The notes under the pieces: model-generated
Databases searched by the model: none
Told to the model about the DNA's origin: nothing
Seen by the model: only the letters and a program-made list of their open reading frames with translations
Origin: Lachnospiraceae bacterium
GTDB taxonomy: Bacteria; Bacillota; Clostridia; Lachnospirales; Lachnospiraceae
Assembly: GCA_009774585.1 (NCBI GenBank)
Contig: VSOA01000117.1
Location: forward strand, 1 to 10,442
Reading direction: 5' to 3'
Length of the DNA stretch: 10,442 bases
Made by a program: the position numbers and the translations under genes
Part shown: positions 5,826-10,442 of the stretch, piece by piece
Numbering within the stretch: position 1 is the first letter of the stretch
How the letters are laid out: each line of letters starts with the position of its first letter

Positions 5826-8800
5826 GCCATTGTAGCTTGTATTATCTTCTTCATCTATATTGGACTTTAAAGTAATCTGCTCCAATACACCCGGTATTCT
5901 GAGCGGCAGCGTATCACTTACGATTCTTTGTCCTTCATTGGTCAACGCATTGTCTACACGATACAGCTGTGCCCGCACTGTCTGCCCCTTCAGATTATCC
6001 GGAATTGCATCCGGTTCAATCCAGTAAATCCATATTCCGTCACTCACCTCACCCAACATTCCGTTTTCAGGTATATGTGCTAAAATAATCTGCTCTGCTT
6101 TTAATACATTATCCTCATCCACACCACCTACGATATTTCCGTTTTTGTCATAAAGAACCACAACATTATATGCCGGATTGCCTTTGTAACTTCCGGTAAA
6201 TACCAAGGAACCTTTCGGAATCGTCTTTCCCGCCTCATACATGTAATCGGCATTTAAAATTCCCACTGCCCCCTGTGTGCTGTCTTCCTTCACACCAAAG
6301 GAAATACTGTCGCCTGATGGTCCTAAGAGATCAATTTCCGATACGCACATCTTTGACTGCCCCGCTGCCCTCAATCTCACATAAGCGGCATCATAGGTAG
6401 CTACCCACGGATCCTTGTCCGCATTTTCAAAGTAAACGGTCTGGCTTCCTGTCTTATTGTCAAAGCTTCCCCTCTTTACTGTCGTCCATGTGCTTCCGTC
6501 TATACTAATCTCAATTTCATAATCTCCGATAGGCGTTCCCGATTTGACCGTATATTTTAGTCCGCATACTTCAAGCGCCTGATTCATTTGAATCAAAACT
6601 TCCGCATTATTTCCTGTGGTCAGCCCTTCATAAGTGTTTTTGTAATCGTTATCAATTACGTTATAAATCGCTGAAACCACTTCAGGTGCGCATGGATCCT
6701 CTTCAACGGCTTCCCCGGCGCCGTCGTCTGTGGAAACCATATTGGTTGTTACGGTCCACATTGATTTATCGTGACTGCCGTCATGAGCGATCCTCACATC
6801 TCCAATCACCTTGCTGTTGGAACGGTAACCGAATTGATCCACTGCAATGACCTCATATGTCATAACTCTATTGTTAACCGTTGACACATGATCTACATAT
6901 GAATCTTCTGTCGTAAACCCTATTACCTGTCTTACCGGCACGCCGTCTTCATATTGATATCTGGCAATTTCATATCCCAGAATCACATCCTTGTCTGCTG
7001 TGCTTTGAATAGAAACAGTCACTTCATTGGGTATCCTGTCACTTACCGTTACGCTGGTCTTACCGTCTATCACATCTCTTCCTTTGATAGAACCGGTTAC
7101 GCCATGTTCTATCTCATATACCCTTGCATCGTCTGTCAGGTAATATAAGGCTCTTTCCTCTTTTTCAAACTGTCCGGCATAATTGATTGTCTCCGCGTCA
7201 GGAACAAGCCCCCAGCGCATAAAGAATTCCGTCAGATCCTTCTCAGCAGCCGCACAGGCAAGGCGCATAATATTCTGATCCGCACCGCCGTCAAGCCTTA
7301 AATAGCCCCTCGCTCCGGAAGGATTCCTGCTGTAGGAATCTACCCGGGCAAAGAACAAGTTTGCCTGCTGCTCCTGATAGTTGTCATAAGTCTTATAATT
7401 ATATCCCCTGTCATATGCAAGATGAAGCTGCCAGTACATGGCAAGGTGGGTAAACACATTAGACGGTTTTCCTACCGTACCAGAAGTCACCTTTTCATAT
7501 ACCTTTTCATAGTCAAAACGCACCGTACTATTGCTGTCTTCCGACTTTGTGAGCTGTGCAAAATAATTGTTAGTCACCTCTGCTATGGCATAACTTCCCT
7601 GATTAATATTATGTCCGATCTCATGACTGATTCCCCAGCCAAAATATCTTCCGCTCACATATCTTCCGTTTGCATCCGCCTGTACAGGTACTGCTGAAGA
7701 CAATCCCGGCACGGATCCCCATTCGATTCCTATATGGTTTCCGGCGGCATACATAAATGCTCCGGCAAACATTCTCATATACCGAATGTTTAAATGTTGA
7801 GCAGGCAGCCGGTCCGTTGCCGGAACATCCGCTCCTTCTCCAAGTCCTTTATGCTGATAGAACAACGCCATCATGTCTTCCATTGCCATAAGCGACTGTT
7901 CCAGACGCTCCGCGCGTTCTTCCGTAGTTCCTTTCCCCAGTCCCGCAAGAATCTGCTCTGCTGATACGGACAGCATCATCTGATCCAGTACAATATCCGT
8001 TGCTCCAAGAATGCAATTTTGTTTATCATAACTGCGATGAACCTTACTTTCCTCCGGCGCCGCCTCATGTATCTGCCTGTGCATTTCCTCCAGCGTTGAT
8101 ACATGTTCTTCCAATTCCTTCACATAATTCGTAATGCGGTTCTTTCTTTCCAAAGGATCGGTAACGCCATAGAGATCAAGAATCGGTTCTTTGGCGCCTC
8201 CGCTTACTCTGACCGCATATCTGTCATTGTCGTTATTTCCGGTATATTGAATATAAAGCGCACCACCGCCCTCACATGCAAGACTCTGAATTGCCGGTAT
8301 GGTAATTTCATTACGTCCTACTTTAAGATTTGCCACCTCTGACGCAAAGGCGCCTGCTTCCGCATGATATTGGGTGGCAATCAGCTTTAATGCGGAATCG
8401 GAGCCGGTCTTCAACTGTTCATGTCCTACATAAACGACAATCTGCTCTCCTTCATAGGCTGTAACCCCAAGAGGCTGCCACGCATTCAGACCGCCAAAGC
8501 CCAAATGTCCGTCCTTCGCTGCGGTAATGTCTGCTTTAATTTCAATAATTCCTCGGAAATCAGAAGTCAACAAGCCTCTGGCGTTGTCCAGCTCTCTTTG
8601 AAGCATGGTTCTTTCCGGATGGTATTCGCCGCTTTTGGCATCCTTGGTATCCAAACGTTTCTGCAATGCATCAATCGTTGCCTCTGTAACATTATCTTTC
8701 AAAGTAGTATGCAGATCATCTGCATACAACGCAAGTATATCGTTTTCCAAACTGTCATAGTAATAAAAGTTTACTTCTGAAATAATTATATCCCTCTGAT

Positions 8801-10442
8801 TATTTCCTCTGGTAAAGCCAAGCCTGATCTTATTTGCTTTAATAGGCTGTGCCAGCTTAATCAGATAATATTTCCTTCCGTTTACATCCGTTCTTTGCAG
8901 CAAGGATACGTTCTGCGCCGCTGTTCCCTCCGGATGCTCCGCATCATAATAGTAAACATAGGCGCCGCTGTAATAGCCAATGTCCTCCACTTCTGCAAAA
9001 GTTATATAGTTCATTTCATAATAATCATCCAGCGTAAACAGTAACCCTTTCGTTGCCGCCGGATAACTTGCTCCGTCATCCCAGTCAAGCACCTGATAAT
9101 AAGATGCGGCATCCTTATCCACGGTTCCAAGCGCGCTGCTCGCATCCGCATCCAATGCGCTTGACACCATAGATCCTCTTCCATGTGTCGCACTTACAAT
9201 ATGCGCGCTTACAACTCCTTTTCCATTGGATTCATTAATTAACTTATACCCCGGCATCTGCGCCGGTTTTATGCTAATCGTCTTCGCCTCCGAATGGATA
9301 GACGGATTACTTTCTCCCAGTTCGTTTACCCCTGTTACATAAATCTCATATCTGGTCTCATCCTTAAGATTTGAAATCACGTATCGATTTTGAGTAATGC
9401 CCGTAACTTTACTGAAGGTATTTTCTCCCTCCGCCCTATAATATACGTTATAGGAATCTGTGTCTTCCATATTCTTCCAACTGAGAACAATGCGACAGTA
9501 TCCGCCAACCGCCTTCAAATTATCCGGTGCATCGGGTTTACCGGAAATAACCGGGCTTACTGTTCCGGGGCTGCAATAGCCGCTGGTCCATGTTCCGTTC
9601 ACGGACTGGACGCTTACTTCATAAAACTCACCGTTTTTCAACCGATTGCCCTGAAAAGACTTTACTTCCAACTGATTGGAGGTGACGCGTCTGGTTTCCG
9701 TCTGCCCTCCATAGCTGATTCTTACCTCATAACCGGTTACATTGACTTGATTATCCCAGTTTACACGGAAAGCTTTGTTCGCTCCGGTCAGAATAAGCCC
9801 TTTAGGCACATACATAGTAGGCGCAGGAATCCTATTCTGAGTATCATTTAGAAATTCCACTCTGGAAATTTCCGCCAAGCTTCCCCTGTTACCCATTCCG
9901 GTAATCATCAGAGTTACTTTCTTAACTGCAATCTGCCCTCCCAAATCAATAGTCAGTACACCGCTTTGCGTCTGATCGGACGCTGTACGGCTCCTTGTCG
10001 CTACCTGACCGTTTACAATGACAAACGGAACCTCGTTGCCGTCATTTGTGATTACGGTAAGCGTTCCGCTTTGAATCGTATTTTGTTCCATGGATACCGC
10101 AATTTGCTCCACCGTTTGCGATTCCTGACTGCTGCTTGTCAGGTTAAATCCGATTTCTACCGGAGCAGCCTCGGAAATCTCTGTTCCGTTTGTATTCTGC
10201 AGTCTGACTATACTTCCGTTGTCCTTTAAAAGTTCCCCCACGTCTCCCGAAACCTGCGTACTTGCCGGATTGATGTTTACCTGTACCGAATCAGGAGAAA
10301 GTCTGCTGTATAAAGAAGCTTTCGTATCTGCATTTTCATTGATTCTTGCTTTACTGTTGGCGTAATACTGCAAATCTACCAAATCTGTCTGACCATCCTT
10401 GTTTAAATCCGTAGGATTCGAATCAGGATTGCCTGTCCAGAC
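5820..10442 (-). CDS. Large modular secreted M60 (enhancin/SslE-like) zinc metalloprotease, 5' truncated
   Basis: The frame is open to the window edge; 1540 residues are visible, and signal peptide and N-terminus lie outside. M60 peptidases cleave mucins and other O-glycoproteins outside the cell. In order: dockerin-type calcium loop D12-N-D16-G-D20-D23 (DLNKDGQTDLVDL); discoidin-like beta domain, about 50-200; two fibronectin type III modules, about 206-300 and 303-392; discoidin/CBM32-like domain, about 393-565; helical linker, about 566-625; M60 N-terminal part with GVTAYEGEQIVVYVG, about 628-760; and catalytic domain, about 761-1095, with H940-E941-IG-H944 and E955 in AEVTNN as zinc ligands and base. 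After it come an Fn3-like module (1115-1220), a second discoidin-like domain (1245-1375) and an unrecognised C-terminal domain (1376-1520). The catalytic residues are intact, so it should be active. A TTG at 10380-10382 is in frame but is not the start, since coding and the dockerin loop continue upstream. It forms an operon with the anchor gene six bases downstream. Glycan specificity is not visible. Confidence 0.93.
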   Translation of the reverse strand, partial: VWTGNPDSNPTDLNKDGQTDLVDLQYYANSKARINENADTKASLYSRLSPDSVQVNINPASTQVSGDVGELLKDNGSIVRLQNTNGTEISEAAPVEIGFNLTSSSQESQTVEQIAVSMEQNTIQSGTLTVITNDGNEVPFVIVNGQVATRSRTASDQTQSGVLTIDLGGQIAVKKVTLMITGMGNRGSLAEISRVEFLNDTQNRIPAPTMYVPKGLILTGANKAFRVNWDNQVNVTGYEVRISYGGQTETRRVTSNQLEVKSFQGNRLKNGEFYEVSVQSVNGTWTSGYCSPGTVSPVISGKPDAPDNLKAVGGYCRIVLSWKNMEDTDSYNVYYRAEGENTFSKVTGITQNRYVISNLKDETRYEIYVTGVNELGESNPSIHSEAKTISIKPAQMPGYKLINESNGKGVVSAHIVSATHGRGSMVSSALDADASSALGTVDKDAASYYQVLDWDDGASYPAATKGLLFTLDDYYEMNYITFAEVEDIGYYSGAYVYYYDAEHPEGTAAQNVSLLQRTDVNGRKYYLIKLAQPIKANKIRLGFTRGNNQRDIIISEVNFYYYDSLENDILALYADDLHTTLKDNVTEATIDALQKRLDTKDAKSGEYHPERTMLQRELDNARGLLTSDFRGIIEIKADITAAKDGHLGFGGLNAWQPLGVTAYEGEQIVVYVGHEQLKTGSDSALKLIATQYHAEAGAFASEVANLKVGRNEITIPAIQSLACEGGGALYIQYTGNNDNDRYAVRVSGGAKEPILDLYGVTDPLERKNRITNYVKELEEHVSTLEEMHRQIHEAAPEESKVHRSYDKQNCILGATDIVLDQMMLSVSAEQILAGLGKGTTEERAERLEQSLMAMEDMMALFYQHKGLGEGADVPATDRLPAQHLNIRYMRMFAGAFMYAAGNHIGIEWGSVPGLSSAVPVQADANGRYVSGRYFGWGISHEIGHNINQGSYAIAEVTNNYFAQLTKSEDSNSTVRFDYEKVYEKVTSGTVGKPSNVFTHLAMYWQLHLAYDRGYNYKTYDNYQEQQANLFFARVDSYSRNPSGARGYLRLDGGADQNIMRLACAAAEKDLTEFFMRWGLVPDAETINYAGQFEKEERALYYLTDDARVYEIEHGVTGSIKGRDVIDGKTSVTVSDRIPNEVTVSIQSTADKDVILGYEIARYQYEDGVPVRQVIGFTTEDSYVDHVSTVNNRVMTYEVIAVDQFGYRSNSKVIGDVRIAHDGSHDKSMWTVTTNMVSTDDGAGEAVEEDPCAPEVVSAIYNVIDNDYKNTYEGLTTGNNAEVLIQMNQALEVCGLKYTVKSGTPIGDYEIEISIDGSTWTTVKRGSFDNKTGSQTVYFENADKDPWVATYDAAYVRLRAAGQSKMCVSEIDLLGPSGDSISFGVKEDSTQGAVGILNADYMYEAGKTIPKGSLVFTGSYKGNPAYNVVVLYDKNGNIVGGVDEDNVLKAEQIILAHIPENGMLGEVSDGIWIYWIEPDAIPDNLKGQTVRAQLYRVDNALTNEGQRIVSDTLPLRIPGVLEQITLKSNIDEEDNTSYNGR
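10353..10409 (-). other. Dockerin type I-like calcium-binding segment within the protease
   Basis: Visible residues 12-30 read DLNKDGQTDLVDLQYYANS. This is the D-x-N-x-D-G-x-x-D-x-x-D loop plus the start of the following helix of a dockerin repeat. Only one repeat is in the window; a full dockerin has two, and the first would lie just upstream. The segment sits inside the chain with about 1500 residues after it, not at the C-terminus as in cellulosomal enzymes. Confidence 0.65.

Noticed and set aside
9390..9851. 153-codon open frame on the + strand.
   Set aside because: Antisense to well-supported fibronectin-like protease sequence; its product shows no recognisable family and is a shadow frame. 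The same holds for the other + strand frames over 6954-10229.
10380..10382. Possible start codon of the large protease (TTG in frame).
   Set aside because: The frame continues open to the window edge and the upstream codons complete a dockerin-type calcium loop, so the codon is an internal leucine and the gene is partial.

Overview
The window looks like the chromosome of an endospore-forming Clostridia bacterium, most likely a gut Lachnospiraceae-type Firmicute. The evidence is a SpoVAE-type sporulation membrane protein, purine-rich Shine-Dalgarno sites, moderate GC content, and a very large surface mucinase-type protease with fibronectin type III and discoidin modules. The taxon is inferred from gene content only; there is no rRNA or other direct marker.

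Left part, + strand (1-3018): two overlapping half-transporter genes encode an ABC exporter of the BmrC/BmrD, TM287/TM288 kind. The first is cut by the window start. Its nucleotide site carries Asp in place of the catalytic Glu and Tyr in place of the switch His, and the second subunit has LSAGQ instead of LSGGQ. Together these make one degenerate and one canonical ATP site, as in known heterodimeric exporters. A 12-bp perfect hairpin at 3032-3058 ends this operon and also serves the converging gene.

Middle, - strand (3050-4498): a spoVAE-like gene without spoVAC/spoVAD beside it, a shikimate-kinase-like P-loop kinase with altered shikimate-binding residues, and a RidA enamine/imine deaminase. 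A 12-base sequence, GTTATGTAAACT, occurs three times upstream of the kinase gene at about two helical turns' spacing, and once in inverted orientation across the kinase stop codon.

Right part, - strand (4566-10442, running off the window): a two-gene operon. The upstream gene encodes a giant secreted M60 (enhancin/SslE-like) zinc metalloprotease. Its visible part starts with a dockerin-type calcium loop, followed by discoidin-like and fibronectin type III modules, the HEIGH...E catalytic domain, and more accessory modules. Six bases downstream, a GTG-started gene encodes a signal-peptide protein with a cohesin-like N-terminal domain, a Gly/Asn linker, one membrane span and an extremely basic cytoplasmic tail. 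The natural reading is a glycoprotein-degrading enzyme plus a membrane-bound partner, possibly held together by a cohesin-dockerin-like contact. That contact is the most interesting hypothesis in the window. No stretch over 300 bases lacks a gene.
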